From positions 6,708,501-6,772,500 of the forward strand of contig NZ_JACHMB010000001.1 in the NCBI RefSeq assembly GCF_014204795.1: a DNA stretch of 64,000 nt, read 5' to 3'. Shown here piece after piece: positions 63,994-64,000 of the stretch. How positions within the stretch are numbered: position 1 is the stretch's first letter; each line of letters opens with the position of its first letter. Source of the stretch: Nonomuraea jabiensis (lineage in GTDB: Bacteria > Actinomycetota > Actinomycetes > Streptosporangiales > Streptosporangiaceae). A program made the translations under genes and the position numbers. The notes below the pieces were generated by a model. The model worked only from the letters and a program-made list of their open reading frames with translations. It did not search any database and was not told where the DNA came from.

Positions 63994-64000
63994 AAACGAC

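Overview
The window is high-GC DNA with GC-rich third codon positions, frequent GTG starts, many 4-base start/stop overlaps and several leaderless promoters. SARP/AfsR, PucR, MocR and DesKR-type regulators, F420 enzymes, EF-hand proteins and CtaG/CopD fusions point to a filamentous actinomycete. A member of the Streptosporangiaceae such as Nonomuraea is my best guess; this is inference. No rRNA, tRNA, intact insertion sequence, prophage or CRISPR array was found. The sequence starts at an operon boundary and ends inside or at the very start of an MFS gene.

Layout: 0-3.8 kb is a coupled operon (DUF6421-like protein, SDR, threonine aldolase-like lyase). 3.8-9.6 kb holds a phytoene-desaturase-like oxidoreductase with a DUF305 copper-type protein, divergent DUF3105, a four-EF-hand protein, alanine dehydrogenase and an Excalibur protein. 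9.6-15.1 kb is a purine block: NCS2 permease, small EF-hand protein, xanthine dehydrogenase molybdenum subunit and divergent PucR. 15.0-19.7 kb has a large AfsR-type regulator and, next to it, an HTH-TPR regulator divergent from a previously unlisted 44-codon secreted peptide gene, a layout like RRNPP quorum sensing. 19.7-28.6 kb has CopC and CopD-CtaG, an ATPase-only kinase, methionine aminopeptidase, a cyclase, LysR, a secreted lipase and an F420 reductase.

28.7-32.1 kb is an ABC transporter with its DesK/DesR-type two-component system. 32.1-37.6 kb holds amino-acid PLP enzymes with a MocR regulator, then panB. 37.8-41.6 kb has two MFS transporters, the second with its TetR regulator and operator. 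41.8-45.6 kb is a translationally coupled trio: parallel beta-helix membrane protein, cupredoxin-like lipoprotein and polytopic membrane protein. 45.6-46.3 kb is a graveyard of two decayed genes (ABC ATPase, PP2C phosphatase). 46.3-49.2 kb has an ECF sigma factor with an NTF2-like tail, a double NTF2 protein, and a MerR regulator with a textbook MerR promoter facing an SDR.

49.2-58.5 kb is unusual: GNAT, SRPBCC, acyltransferase, hydrolase and histidine kinase genes carry in-frame or flanking tandem repeats of different unit lengths (18, 24, about 75, 12, 57 and 38 bp), some of them inside catalytic domains. The last part has a pentapeptide-repeat membrane protein, NAD synthetase with a clear leaderless promoter, a SARP-BTAD/receiver/LuxR fusion regulator and an MFS transporter.

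The strongest candidates for undescribed biology are the HTH-TPR/secreted-peptide pair at 18.2-19.7 kb, the repeat-expanded histidine kinase and its neighbourhood, the beta-helix/cupredoxin/membrane trio and the SARP-receiver fusion.
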